Source: JAKALD01 sp963817785
Lineage (GTDB): Bacteria > Pseudomonadota > Gammaproteobacteria > Burkholderiales > SG8-39
DNA length: 64,000 bases
Direction: 5' to 3'
NCBI GenBank assembly: GCA_963817785.1
Contig: CAWFPL010000003.1
Coordinates: 558,001-622,000, forward strand
Numbering within the stretch: the first letter of the stretch is position 1; each line of letters begins with the position of its first letter. Positions 47,467 through 55,577 of this stretch are shown piece after piece. Below the pieces are notes generated by a model. That model did no database searches. It was not told the origin of the DNA and saw only the letters and a list, made by a program, of their open reading frames with translations. Position numbers and translations under genes: made by a program.

Positions 47467-47777
47467 CGGCGACCAGGAAATACAACCCGGAGCGGCTGAT
47501 GAACGTGGTGCTCGCACCGGTCGTGTCCGAGAAGAGCACGATGGTCGCCGACCGCGATCGCCAGTACGTGTTTCGGGTCGCCGACGACGCGACCAAGCTC
47601 GAGATCAAGGCAGCCGTCGAGCTGCTGTTCAAGACCAAGGTCGCTTCGGTGAACGTCAGCAACGTGAAGGGCAAGGAGAAGCGCACGGGACGCTTCGTCG
47701 GCCGCCGGCGCAGCTGGAAGAAGGCATACGTTTGCCTCGCGCCGGGGCAGGAAATCAGCTTTGCAGCGACGGAATGA
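47463..47777 (+). CDS. rplW: 50S ribosomal protein L23
   Basis: A 104-residue protein at the tunnel exit that contacts trigger factor and SRP. VVLAPVVSEKSTMVAD and GKEKRTGRFVGRRRSWKKAY are present. The start is ATG at 47463, overlapping the rplD stop. Confidence 0.97.
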   Translation: MTATRKYNPERLMNVVLAPVVSEKSTMVADRDRQYVFRVADDATKLEIKAAVELLFKTKVASVNVSNVKGKEKRTGRFVGRRRSWKKAYVCLAPGQEISFAATE

Positions 47778-47840
47778 AGAACCACGCTGTGTTGCAGCCC
47801 AGAAACAACCTGCGCCGCAACGCGTAACGTCAGAAAAGGC
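47776..47840 (+). repeat. Intergenic element A, upstream of rplB
   Basis: This 65-nt stretch between rplW and rplB shares its ends with element B before rpsC. The 5' end is GAAGAACCACG and the 3' end contains CGCCGCAA and then AACGTCnGAAAAGGC, which supplies the Shine-Dalgarno of rplB. An internal GTTGC/GCAAC pairing is possible. Confidence 0.6.
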
Positions 47841-47848
47841 TCACCACG

Positions 47849-48676
47849 ATGCCACTCGTTAAAGTAAAGCCGACTTCGCCGGGTCGGCGCGCGCTTGTCA
47901 AGGTCGTAACCCCGGGGCTGCACAAGGGCGAACCGCACTGGCCGCTGATCGAGCGCCAGTCGAAGACTACCGGGCGCAACAACCATGGCCGCATCACGAT
48001 GCGGCACAAAGGCGGCGGGCACAAGCAGCATTACCGCGCGGTCGATTTCAGACGCGAGAAGGACGGCGTGCCGGCGACGGTTGAGCGGCTCGAGTACGAC
48101 CCGAACCGCAGTGCTCACCTTGCGCTGCTGCTGTACGTGGACGGCGAGCGCCGCTATATCATCGCGCCAAAGGGCGTCACCCCCGGCGTGCAGCTGGTGT
48201 CCGGGGCCGAGGCGCCGATCAAGGCCGGCAACACGCTCCCGCTGCGCAACATCCCGGTTGGCACCACCGTGCACTGCGTCGAAATGTTGCCGAGCAAGGG
48301 TGCGCAGCTTGCGCGCTCCGCCGGTGCTTCGGTGCAGCTGCTCGCGCGCGAGGGCTCGTACGCGCAGTTACGCATGCGCTCGGGCGAGATCCGGAAGGTG
48401 CACGTCGACTGCCGCGCCACCATCGGCGAGGTCGGCAACGAGGAGCACAATCTGGAGTCGATCGGCAAGGCAGGCCGCAAGCGCTGGCGCGGCGTGCGGC
48501 CGACGGTGCGTGGCGTGGCGATGAACCCGATCGACCACCCGCACGGCGGTGGCGAGGGCCGCACCGCAGCGGCGCAGCCCCCGGTATCGCCATGGGGCGT
48601 ACAGACCAAGGGTTACAAGACCCGGCGTAACAAGCGCACGCAGGCGATGATCGTCCGCGCGCGGCGCAAGGCATAA
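47849..48676 (+). CDS. rplB: 50S ribosomal protein L2
   Basis: A 275-residue core rRNA-binding protein. Near the C terminus are VRGVAMNPIDHPHGGGEGRT, with the conserved peptidyl-transferase-associated His, and TRRNKRTQAMIVRAR. Length is typical. Confidence 0.97.
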   Translation: MPLVKVKPTSPGRRALVKVVTPGLHKGEPHWPLIERQSKTTGRNNHGRITMRHKGGGHKQHYRAVDFRREKDGVPATVERLEYDPNRSAHLALLLYVDGERRYIIAPKGVTPGVQLVSGAEAPIKAGNTLPLRNIPVGTTVHCVEMLPSKGAQLARSAGASVQLLAREGSYAQLRMRSGEIRKVHVDCRATIGEVGNEEHNLESIGKAGRKRWRGVRPTVRGVAMNPIDHPHGGGEGRTAAAQPPVSPWGVQTKGYKTRRNKRTQAMIVRARRKA

Positions 48677-48689
48677 GCGAGGCGTAGCG

Positions 48690-49007
48690 ATGGCGCGTTC
48701 AATCAAGAAGGGTCCGTTCGTGGACCACCACCTCATGAAGAAGGTCTCGACCGCGCGCGACGCGGGCGACCGGCGACCGATCAAGACCTGGTCGCGGCGC
48801 TCTACCATCGTGCCCGACTTCGTCGGCTTGACCCTTGCGGTGCACAACGGCAAGCAGCACGTCCCGGTATATGTGACCGAAAACATGGTCGGGCACAAGC
48901 TCGGCGAATTCGCGCTGACGCGCCAGTTCAAAGGCCACTCCGCGGACCGGCGGACCGCCGCCCCCGCGTCGGGGCCGGGGCCTGCGGCAGCATCGGCGAA
49001 GAAGTAG
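48690..49007 (+). CDS. rpsS: 30S ribosomal protein S19
   Basis: A 105-residue protein of the 30S head. ARSIKKGPFVDHHLMKKV and GHKLGEFALTRQFKGHSADR match the family. S19 usually has about 92 residues; here an Ala/Pro-rich tail of about 13 residues is added at the C terminus. Confidence 0.96.
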   Translation: MARSIKKGPFVDHHLMKKVSTARDAGDRRPIKTWSRRSTIVPDFVGLTLAVHNGKQHVPVYVTENMVGHKLGEFALTRQFKGHSADRRTAAPASGPGPAAASAKK

Positions 49008-49014
49008 GGAGCCC

Positions 49015-49347
49015 ATGATGGAAACCAGAGCGGTTCTTCGCAGCGCGCGGCTTTCCGCGCAGAAATGCCGGCTGGTCGCGGACTTGATCCGGGGCGAGCC
49101 CGTAGATAAGGCGCTCAGCATCCTCAGTTTCACGCCGAAGAAGGGCGCGGCAGTCATCAGGAAGGTGCTTGAGTCGGCAATCGCCAACGCCGAGCACAAC
49201 GATGGGGCGGACATCGATACGCTGACGGTGAAGCGCATTCACGTTGACCGCGGCGCGTTCCAGAAACGCTTCCAGGCGCGCGCCAAAGGTCGCGGCAATC
49301 GGATTTTGAAGCATACCTGCCACATCTACATCACGGTTGGGGACTAG
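49015..49347 (+). CDS. rplV: 50S ribosomal protein L22
   Basis: A 110-residue exit-tunnel protein. SARLSAQKCRLVADLIRG and AKGRGNRILKHTCHIYITV are typical. The ATG at 49015 is followed at once by ATG at 49018; METRAVLRS is the usual start. Confidence 0.97.
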   Translation: MMETRAVLRSARLSAQKCRLVADLIRGEPVDKALSILSFTPKKGAAVIRKVLESAIANAEHNDGADIDTLTVKRIHVDRGAFQKRFQARAKGRGNRILKHTCHIYITVGD

Positions 49348-49436
49348 GAAGAACCACGATGCGTTGCGGCGAGAAGAAAACCATCATGCGCTGCGGCGAA
49401 ACGGCCCGCGCCGCAAAGCGAAACGTCTGAAAAGGC
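49348..49436 (+). repeat. Intergenic element B, upstream of rpsC
   Basis: This 89-nt stretch resembles element A. It carries two copies of ATGCGYTGCGGCGA (near 49359 and 49386). Either copy can pair its TGCGGCG with CGCCGCA at 49409-49415, giving mutually exclusive hairpins. The end GAAAAGGC sets the rpsC Shine-Dalgarno. Confidence 0.6.
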
Positions 49437-49441
49437 AACTT

Positions 49442-50350
49442 ATGGGACAAAAGATCAATCCGATCGGCTTCCGGCTCGCAGTCAATCGCAACTGGAGCTC
49501 GCGCTGGTACGCCAGCAACCGCACCTTCGCGCCGATGCTCGCGGACGACATCAAGGTGCGCGAGTACCTGAAGAAGAAGCTGTCGCATGCTTCGGTCGGG
49601 CGCGTCGTGATCGAGCGGCCCGCCAAGGACGCGCGCATCACGATCTACTCGGCGCGCCCCGGCGTGGTGATCGGCAAGAAGGGCGAGGAGATCGAGGCAT
49701 TGAAGGTGGAGCTCAGGCGGATCATGGGCGTGCAACAGGTCCACGTGAGCATCGAGGAGATCCGCAAGCCGGAGATCGATGCGCAACTGATCGCGGACTC
49801 GATCGCGCAGCAGCTCGAGAAGCGCATCATGTTCAGGCGGGCGATGAAGCGCGCGATGCAGAACGCAATGCGACTTGGTGCGCAAGGCATCAAGATCATG
49901 AGCTCCGGGCGCCTGAACGGGATCGAGATCGCGCGCACGGAGTGGTACCGAGAGGGTCGCGTGCCGCTGCATACGCTGCGCGCCGATATCGACTATGGGT
50001 TCGGCGAGGCGAAGACGACCTACGGCGTGATCGGCATCAAGGTCTGGGTCTACAAGGGCGACGTGATGCCGAAGACGGAGACCCCGGCGGCGCTGGCCGC
50101 CGTGCCGGTGATGCCGACCGAGGAGACGGCGCCCGCGAAGAGGGCGAAGAAGCCCGCGCCGAAGGCGGCTCCGAGGCGCGCGCCCGCGAAAGACAAGCCC
50201 GAGGCAGAGGCGAAGAAGCCGGTGCGCGCCCGCGCTGCGAAGAAGGAAGAGGGTGACACAGCTGCGAAGCCCAAGACCACGGTCAAGCGCACGCGCAAGC
50301 CGGCAGCCAAGGAAGGCGAGGCCGGCGGCGAGGAAGGTAACAAGGAGTAA
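49442..50350 (+). CDS. rpsC: 30S ribosomal protein S3
   Basis: A 302-residue protein with the KH domain (KGEEIEALKVELRRIMG near residue 81) and the C-terminal domain to about residue 210. E. coli S3 has 233 residues. Here a long Ala/Lys/Pro-rich tail of about 85 residues follows, low-complexity and strongly basic. The start is ATG at 49442 (MGQKINPIGFRL); the frame continues upstream only through element B. Confidence 0.96.
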   Translation: MGQKINPIGFRLAVNRNWSSRWYASNRTFAPMLADDIKVREYLKKKLSHASVGRVVIERPAKDARITIYSARPGVVIGKKGEEIEALKVELRRIMGVQQVHVSIEEIRKPEIDAQLIADSIAQQLEKRIMFRRAMKRAMQNAMRLGAQGIKIMSSGRLNGIEIARTEWYREGRVPLHTLRADIDYGFGEAKTTYGVIGIKVWVYKGDVMPKTETPAALAAVPVMPTEETAPAKRAKKPAPKAAPRRAPAKDKPEAEAKKPVRARAAKKEEGDTAAKPKTTVKRTRKPAAKEGEAGGEEGNKE

Positions 50351-50353
50351 GCG

Positions 50354-50767
50354 ATGCTTCAGCCAGCACGCACCAAGTACCGGAAGCAGCAGAAGGGACG
50401 CAACACGGGAGTGGCCACCCGCGGTGCCAAGGTCTCGTTCGGCGAGTACGGGCTCAAGGCGCTCAGCCGCGGGCGGATCACCGCGCGCCAGATCGAGGCG
50501 GCGCGCCGCGCCATGTCGCGTCATATCAAGCGCGGCGGGCGCATCTGGATCCGGGTGTTTCCGGACAAGCCGATATCGCAGAAGCCGGCCGAAGTCCGGA
50601 TGGGCAACGGCAAGGGCAACCCGGAGTTCTTTGTGGCCGAGATTCAGCCGGGCAAGGTGCTGTACGAGATGGACGGCGTGACCGAACCGCTGGCGCGCGA
50701 AGCGTTCGCCGTGGCGGCGGCGAAGCTGCCGTTCAAGACCGCGTTCGTCCACCGCATGCTGGGATAA
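50354..50767 (+). CDS. rplP: 50S ribosomal protein L16
   Basis: A 137-residue protein near the A site. MLQPARTKYRKQQKGRNTG and GGRIWIRVFPDKPISQKPAE are typical. Begins 3 bp after rpsC. Confidence 0.97.
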   Translation: MLQPARTKYRKQQKGRNTGVATRGAKVSFGEYGLKALSRGRITARQIEAARRAMSRHIKRGGRIWIRVFPDKPISQKPAEVRMGNGKGNPEFFVAEIQPGKVLYEMDGVTEPLAREAFAVAAAKLPFKTAFVHRMLG

Positions 50768-50771
50768 CGCC

Positions 50772-50963
50772 ATGAAAGTGAGCGAACTACGCGCCAAGAG
50801 CGGGGACGAGCTGCGCAAGGAACTGAACGATCTGCTGCGCGCCCAGTTCGGCCTGCGCATGCAGCTCGCGACGCAGCAGCTCTCCAATACGAGCCAGATG
50901 AAGAAGGTGCGCCGCGACATCGCGCGGGTGCGTACCTTGCTGAGAGAGAAGGCGGCCAAATGA
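50772..50963 (+). CDS. rpmC: 50S ribosomal protein L29
   Basis: A 63-residue helical protein at the tunnel exit. ELRAKSGDELRKELNDLLRA and the RDIARVRTLLREK end match. The stop overlaps the rpsQ start by 4 bp. Confidence 0.96.
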   Translation: MKVSELRAKSGDELRKELNDLLRAQFGLRMQLATQQLSNTSQMKKVRRDIARVRTLLREKAAK

Positions 50964-51247
50964 CCGAGCAACAAGCGACAGCCATGCAAACCGCAAAGAA
51001 CCAGCGCACGCTGGTCGGCCGTGTGGTGAGCGACAAGATGCAAAAGACGGTGACGGTTCTGGTCGAGCGGCGGGTCAAACACCCGGTGATCGGCAAGACT
51101 ATGACCCGCTCGAAGAAATACCATGCGCACGTGGATGCGGGCGAGTTCGCGCTGGGCGACTTGGTCGAGATCGCCGAGTGCCGGCCGATTTCGCGCACCA
51201 AGTCGTGGAGGGTGACCCGGTTGGTCGAGAAGTCAAAGGGCGTCTGA
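50960..51247 (+). CDS. rpsQ: 30S ribosomal protein S17
   Basis: A 95-residue OB-fold protein: LVGRVVSDKMQKTVTVLVER and KKYHAHVDAGEFALGD. The ATG at 50960 overlaps rpmC. ATG at 50984 would give a more usual length of 87 residues and is plausible. Last gene of the S10 block. Confidence 0.95.
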   Translation: MTEQQATAMQTAKNQRTLVGRVVSDKMQKTVTVLVERRVKHPVIGKTMTRSKKYHAHVDAGEFALGDLVEIAECRPISRTKSWRVTRLVEKSKGV

Positions 51248-51272
51248 CGCCCATGCGCCGCGCGTAGCGGCC

Positions 51273-51302
51273 TTGCCTGTGAGTACGGAAACAGGCTAAA
51301 AT
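51273..51302 (+). promoter_or_regulatory. Sigma70-like promoter before the spc block
   Basis: TTGCCT at 51273-51278 and TAAAAT at 51297-51302 are 18 bp apart in the 171-bp gap between rpsQ and rplN. In enterobacteria an spc operon promoter sits at the same place, which supports the call. The leader before rplN would be about 110 nt. Confidence 0.55.
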
Positions 51303-51418
51303 GCACGGCTTTTCTGCCCCTGGCGCCTGATACCACCCGGGGCGACGACCCGGACGGGGTCCAAAACTGGCCGTGCCGGCTTCGGCCCGCGCGGAAGAAG
51401 TTGGATGGAGAACAAGCA

Positions 51419-51787
51419 ATGATCCAGATGCAGTCCATATTGGACGTCGCCGACAACACCGGCGCGCGCGCCGTCATGTGCATCAAAGTGCTCGGCGGCT
51501 CGAAACGCCGCTATGCCTCGATCGGTGACGTCATCAAGGTAAGTGTCAAGGACGCGGCACCGCGCGGCCGCGTAAAGAAGGGCGAGATCTACCACGCGGT
51601 CGTAGTGCGTACCGCGAAAGGCGTGCGCCGCGCGGACGGTTCGCTCATCAAGTTCGACTCGAACGCCGCGGTGCTGCTGTCCGCGAAGTTCGAGCCGATC
51701 GGAACGCGCATCTTCGGGCCGGTGACGCGCGAGCTGCGCACCGAGCGCTTCATGAAGATCGTGTCGCTCGCGCCCGAAGTCCTGTAA
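51419..51787 (+). CDS. rplN: 50S ribosomal protein L14
   Basis: A 122-residue protein at the subunit interface. MIQMQSILDVADNTGARAVM and GVRRADGSLIKFDSNAAVLL are typical. The start is ATG at 51419; the upstream in-frame extension is not conserved. Confidence 0.97.
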   Translation: MIQMQSILDVADNTGARAVMCIKVLGGSKRRYASIGDVIKVSVKDAAPRGRVKKGEIYHAVVVRTAKGVRRADGSLIKFDSNAAVLLSAKFEPIGTRIFGPVTRELRTERFMKIVSLAPEVL

Positions 51788-51811
51788 CCGGGCGCACCGA
51801 GGAGATCCGCC

Positions 51812-52129
51812 ATGCAACGCATTCGCAAGGGCGATGAAGTGATCGTCGTCGCGGGCCGCGACAAGGGCAAGCGCGGCACCGTGCTGCGCCGCATCGACGA
51901 CGAGCACTTGGTGGTCGAGGGCGTAAACCGCGTCAAGAAGCACCAGCGCCCCAATCCCATGAAGGGGCTCACCGGAGGCATCGTCGACAAGGACATGCCG
52001 ATCCACGTCTCCAACGTGGCGCTGTTCAATCCCGGCACGCAGAAAGCCGACCGCGTCGGCTTCAGGGTGCTGGAGGACGGCCGCAAGGTGCGGGTGTTCA
52101 AGGCGAACGGCGAGCAGGTCGACGCATAG
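51812..52129 (+). CDS. rplX: 50S ribosomal protein L24
   Basis: A 105-residue KOW-domain protein (MQRIRKGDEVIVVAGRDKGK) that initiates 50S assembly. 24 bp after rplN. Confidence 0.96.
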   Translation: MQRIRKGDEVIVVAGRDKGKRGTVLRRIDDEHLVVEGVNRVKKHQRPNPMKGLTGGIVDKDMPIHVSNVALFNPGTQKADRVGFRVLEDGRKVRVFKANGEQVDA

Positions 52130-52140
52130 GGGAAGTGACG

Positions 52141-52731
52141 ATGGCAAAGGCAACAGCGACGCGGAAGGAACAGGCTGGCGCAAGCGTGCCGCCGGCCCGC
52201 CTGCAGCTCTTCTACCGCGACGGGGTGGTGCCCGAACTGATGAAGAAGTTCGGTTACAAGTCCGTGATGCAGGTGCCGCGCATCGAGAAGATCACCCTAA
52301 ACATGGGGGTCGGCGAGGCGACCGGCGACAAGAAGGTGCTCGACAACGCTGTGGGCGACATGATCAAGATCGCCGGCCAGAAGCCGGTCATGACCAAGGC
52401 GCGCAAATCGATCGCCAGCTTCAAGCTCCGGGCGGGTTTCCCGATCGGCTGCATGGTGACCCTGCGCGGTGCCCGCATGTACGAGTTCCTGGATCGCCTG
52501 GTCAACATCGCGATTCCGCGCATCCGCGATTTCCGCGGGATCTCGAGCCGTGCCTTCGACGGGCGGGGCAACTACAGCCTGGGAGTCAAGGAGCAGATCA
52601 TTTTCCCCGAGATCGAGTACGACAAGATTGATGCGCTCCGGGGCTTGAATGTCAGCATCATCACTACGGCGAAGACGGACGATGAGGCGCGCGCGTTGCT
52701 CGCCGCATTCCGTTTCCCATTCAAGAGCTGA
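52141..52731 (+). CDS. rplE: 50S ribosomal protein L5
   Basis: A 196-residue 5S rRNA-binding protein. ITLNMGVGEATGDKKVLDNA and LRGARMYEFLDRLVNIAIPR are visible. The family usually has about 179 residues, so about 17 extra residues (KATATRKEQAGAS...) lie at the N terminus. A GTG at 52135 is an alternative start. Confidence 0.96.
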   Translation: MAKATATRKEQAGASVPPARLQLFYRDGVVPELMKKFGYKSVMQVPRIEKITLNMGVGEATGDKKVLDNAVGDMIKIAGQKPVMTKARKSIASFKLRAGFPIGCMVTLRGARMYEFLDRLVNIAIPRIRDFRGISSRAFDGRGNYSLGVKEQIIFPEIEYDKIDALRGLNVSIITTAKTDDEARALLAAFRFPFKS

Positions 52732-52739
52732 GGTGTCGT

Positions 52740-53045
52740 ATGGCAAAGCTCGCACTCAAGAATCGCGATCTGAAGCGCCGCAAGACTGTCGACAAGTTCA
52801 AGGCCAAGCGCCAGGCGCTTCTCGAGGTCGTGGGCAGTGCCCAGGCCTCCGACGAAGACAAGGAGGCGGCGCGCGAGAAGCTGCAGAAGCTGCCGCGCAA
52901 CGCCTCGCCCACGCGCCTGCGCAACCGCTGCGCGATGACAGGCCGCCCGCGCGGCGTGTATCGCAAGTTCGGGCTCGGGCGCAACAAGCTGCGCGAGCTT
53001 GCGATGCGCGGCGAGGTGCCCGGCGTGATCAAGGCCAGCTGGTAA
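52740..53045 (+). CDS. rpsN: 30S ribosomal protein S14 (zinc-independent type)
   Basis: A 101-residue long form of S14. The C-terminal NRCAMTGRPRGVYRKFGLGR lacks the CxxC pairs of the zinc form. No replacement copy is needed. Confidence 0.96.
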   Translation: MAKLALKNRDLKRRKTVDKFKAKRQALLEVVGSAQASDEDKEAAREKLQKLPRNASPTRLRNRCAMTGRPRGVYRKFGLGRNKLRELAMRGEVPGVIKASW

Positions 53046-53055
53046 GGAGAGCCCT

Positions 53056-53451
53056 ATGAGCATGAGCGATCCGATCGCGGACATGCTGACCCGCATCCGC
53101 AACGCCCAGATGGTGGGCCGAGCAGATGTAAGCGTGCCCTGCTCGAAGGTCAAGATGTCCATCGCCAAGGTGCTGAAGGACGAGGGCTATATCGAGGAAT
53201 TCCAGGTGCGCGAGGACGGTGTGCAGAAGGAGCTGCGCATCGGGCTGAAGTACTACGCCGGGCGCCCGGTGATCGAGCGCATCGAGCGGGTGTCGAAGCC
53301 GGGGCTGCGCGTGTACAAGGGCCACCACGAGGTCCCGCGGGTGATGAACGGGCTGGGTGTCGCGATTCTTTCGACCTCGCGCGGCGTCATGACCGACCGC
53401 AAGGCGCGCGCCGACGGCATCGGCGGCGAAGTGCTGTGCATCGTGGCGTAA
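53056..53451 (+). CDS. rpsH: 30S ribosomal protein S8
   Basis: A 131-residue central-domain 16S rRNA protein. SDPIADMLTRIRNAQMVGRA and ILSTSRGVMTDRKARADGIG are typical. In enterobacteria S8 represses the spc operon. Confidence 0.97.
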   Translation: MSMSDPIADMLTRIRNAQMVGRADVSVPCSKVKMSIAKVLKDEGYIEEFQVREDGVQKELRIGLKYYAGRPVIERIERVSKPGLRVYKGHHEVPRVMNGLGVAILSTSRGVMTDRKARADGIGGEVLCIVA

Positions 53452-53461
53452 GGAGCGAAGC

Positions 53462-53995
53462 ATGTCACGCATCGCCAAAAACCCGATTCCACTGCCGAAG
53501 GGCGTCGAAGTAACGCTCGACGGCGGCAGCGTATCGGTCAAGGGGCCGCTCGGGGTCGTCGCGCGGCCGCTGGACCCGAACGTCGCCGTCGCGAAGGAGG
53601 GCGACCAGCTGCAGTGCGCGGCACTCGGTAACTCGCGCCAGGCGCATGCGATGTCCGGCACCATGCGGGCGCTGCTGGCCAACATGGTCACCGGCGTGAC
53701 CAAGGGCTTCGAACGTAGGCTCTCGCTGGTCGGCGTGGGCTACCGCGCGCAGGCGCAGGGCGACAAGCTCAACATGTCGCTAGGCTTCTCGCACCCGGTG
53801 GTGCACCAGATGCCCAAGGGCGTCAAGGTGGCGACCCCCTCCCAGACGGAGATCGTGATATCCGGCATCGACCGGCAACTCGTGGGCCAGATCGCGGCCG
53901 AGATCCGCGACTGCAGGCCGCCCGAGCCGTACAAGGGCAAGGGCGTGCGCTACTTCAACGAGGTCATCGTCCTCAAAGAGACGAAGAAGAAGTAA
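53462..53995 (+). CDS. rplF: 50S ribosomal protein L6
   Basis: A 177-residue two-domain protein: SRIAKNPIPLPKGVEV, LVGVGYRAQAQGDKLNMSLG and PEPYKGKGVRYFNE. Normal length. Confidence 0.97.
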   Translation: MSRIAKNPIPLPKGVEVTLDGGSVSVKGPLGVVARPLDPNVAVAKEGDQLQCAALGNSRQAHAMSGTMRALLANMVTGVTKGFERRLSLVGVGYRAQAQGDKLNMSLGFSHPVVHQMPKGVKVATPSQTEIVISGIDRQLVGQIAAEIRDCRPPEPYKGKGVRYFNEVIVLKETKKK

Positions 53996-54007
53996 CGGAG
54001 AGCGGCT

Positions 54008-54364
54008 ATGTTCGAGAAAAATTCTGCCCGGCTGCGCCGGGCGCGCCAGACGCGGCTCAAGATCCGCGAGCTCGACGTCGCGCGGCTCACCGTGCACCGT
54101 ACGAACTGCCACATCTACGCGCAGATCAATTCGGCCGCCGGTGACAAGGTGCTGGCGACGGCTTCGACGGTGGAAAAGGAAGTGCGTGCGCAGGTGAAGA
54201 ACGGCGGCAACGTGGAGGCGGCCGAGATCGTCGGCCAAAGGATCGCCGCGAAGGCGAAGAGCGTCGGCATCGAGAAGGTCGCATTTGACCGTGCCGGCTA
54301 CAAATATCACGGTCGGGTGAAGGCGCTGGCGGAAGCCGCGCGCGCCGGCGGCCTCAAGTTCTGA
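54008..54364 (+). CDS. rplR: 50S ribosomal protein L18
   Basis: A 118-residue 5S rRNA-binding protein. RLTVHRTNCHIYAQINSAAG and VAFDRAGYKYHGRVKALAEA fit the family. Confidence 0.96.
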   Translation: MFEKNSARLRRARQTRLKIRELDVARLTVHRTNCHIYAQINSAAGDKVLATASTVEKEVRAQVKNGGNVEAAEIVGQRIAAKAKSVGIEKVAFDRAGYKYHGRVKALAEAARAGGLKF

Positions 54365-54379
54365 CCTCGGGGTAACTGT

Positions 54380-54898
54380 ATGGCCAAGATTCAACCCAGA
54401 ATGCAGACCGAGGATCGCTCCGACGGCCTGCGCGAGAAGATGGTGTCGATCAACCGCGTCACCAAGGTCGTGAAGGGCGGTCGCGTGCTCGGCTTCGCGG
54501 CGCTCACCGTGGTGGGCGACGGCGACGGCGGCATCGGCATGGGCAAGGGCAAGGCGCGCGAGGTTCCGGTCGCGGTGCAGAAGGCGATGGAAGAGGCGCG
54601 CCGCAAGATGTTCAAGGTCAGCCTCAAGAACGGCACTTTGCACCACACGGTTACCGGCCGGCATGGCGCGGCGGTCGTGCTGATGCAGCCTGCGCATGAC
54701 GGCACCGGCATCATCGCGGGCGGTCCGATGCGCGCCGTATTCGAGGTGATGGGAGTCACCAACATCCTTGCCAAGTGCTTCGGCTCGACCAACCCGTACA
54801 ACGTGGTACGCGCGACTTTGCAGGGCCTGCAGTCGATGAACACCCCGGCCGAGGTCGCGGCGAAGCGCGGCAAGAAGGTCGAGGAAATCCTGTCCTGA
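54380..54898 (+). CDS. rpsE: 30S ribosomal protein S5
   Basis: A 172-residue protein. The dsRNA-like domain has REKMVSINRVTKVVKGGRVL. GVTNILAKCFGSTNPYNVVR is near the end. Confidence 0.97.
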   Translation: MAKIQPRMQTEDRSDGLREKMVSINRVTKVVKGGRVLGFAALTVVGDGDGGIGMGKGKAREVPVAVQKAMEEARRKMFKVSLKNGTLHHTVTGRHGAAVVLMQPAHDGTGIIAGGPMRAVFEVMGVTNILAKCFGSTNPYNVVRATLQGLQSMNTPAEVAAKRGKKVEEILS

Positions 54899-54906
54899 GT
54901 CGAGCC

Positions 54907-55089
54907 ATGGCGGACAAAAAAATCAAGGTGAAACTGATGAAAGGCCTCGCCGGCACGCGCGCGGACCATCGCGCGACGGTGCGCGGACTCGGACTGAAAC
55001 GCCTGAACCATACGGTGGAGCTGACCGACACCCCGGAGGTGCGTGGCATGCTCAACAAGGTCTATTACCTGGTGCAGCTGGTGAAGTGA
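54907..55089 (+). CDS. rpmD: 50S ribosomal protein L30
   Basis: A 60-residue protein: KIKVKLMKGLAGTRADHRAT and NHTVELTDTPEVRGMLNKV. The ATG at 54907 follows rpsE by 8 bp; longer in-frame reading overlaps rpsE. Confidence 0.95.
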   Translation: MADKKIKVKLMKGLAGTRADHRATVRGLGLKRLNHTVELTDTPEVRGMLNKVYYLVQLVK

Positions 55090-55103
55090 CGGCGGAGGAT
55101 CCG

Positions 55104-55553
55104 ATGCGTCTCAACGATATCAAGCCCGGGTTGGGCTCCAAGCAGACACGTCACCGCGTCGGCCGCGGGGTGGGCTCCGGGTGGGGCAAGACCGCGGGTC
55201 GCGGACACAAGGGTCAGAGGGCCCGCGCCGGCGGATACCACAAGGTCGGATTCGAGGGCGGTCAGATGCCGCTGCACCGGCGCTTGCCGAAGCGGGGCTT
55301 CACCTCGCCGACGCGCGACGCGTACGCCGAAGTGCGTACTGGTGAGATCGAGCGGATGAAGGCTGCGGACATCGACCTCGCGACACTCAAGGCCGAAGGC
55401 GTGGTGCCGCGCGACGCGCTGACGGCGAAGGTAATCCTGTCCGGCAAGTTGTCGCGCAAGGTGACGCTGAAGGGCGTCAAGGCGTCCAAAGGCGCGCGCG
55501 CCGCCATCGAGGCGGCGGGCGGCAAGCTCGAGGAGACGCAAGGCGCCGCCTAG
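55104..55553 (+). CDS. rplO: 50S ribosomal protein L15
   Basis: A 149-residue assembly protein. MRLNDIKPGLGSKQTRHRVG and the Gly-rich GRGVGSGWGKTAGRGHKGQR are typical. The start is ATG at 55104. Confidence 0.96.
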   Translation: MRLNDIKPGLGSKQTRHRVGRGVGSGWGKTAGRGHKGQRARAGGYHKVGFEGGQMPLHRRLPKRGFTSPTRDAYAEVRTGEIERMKAADIDLATLKAEGVVPRDALTAKVILSGKLSRKVTLKGVKASKGARAAIEAAGGKLEETQGAA

Positions 55554-55577
55554 CGCCTGGGCACGAGGAACGAGCAC

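Noticed and set aside
47774..47827. 17-codon frame overlapping the rplW stop
   Set aside because: It coincides with element A, is very short, and element B does not keep the same frame.
49359..49430. 23-codon frame with two MRCGE repeats in element B
   Set aside because: The repeat is explained at nucleotide level by the tandem hairpin arms, and element A has no matching start codon.
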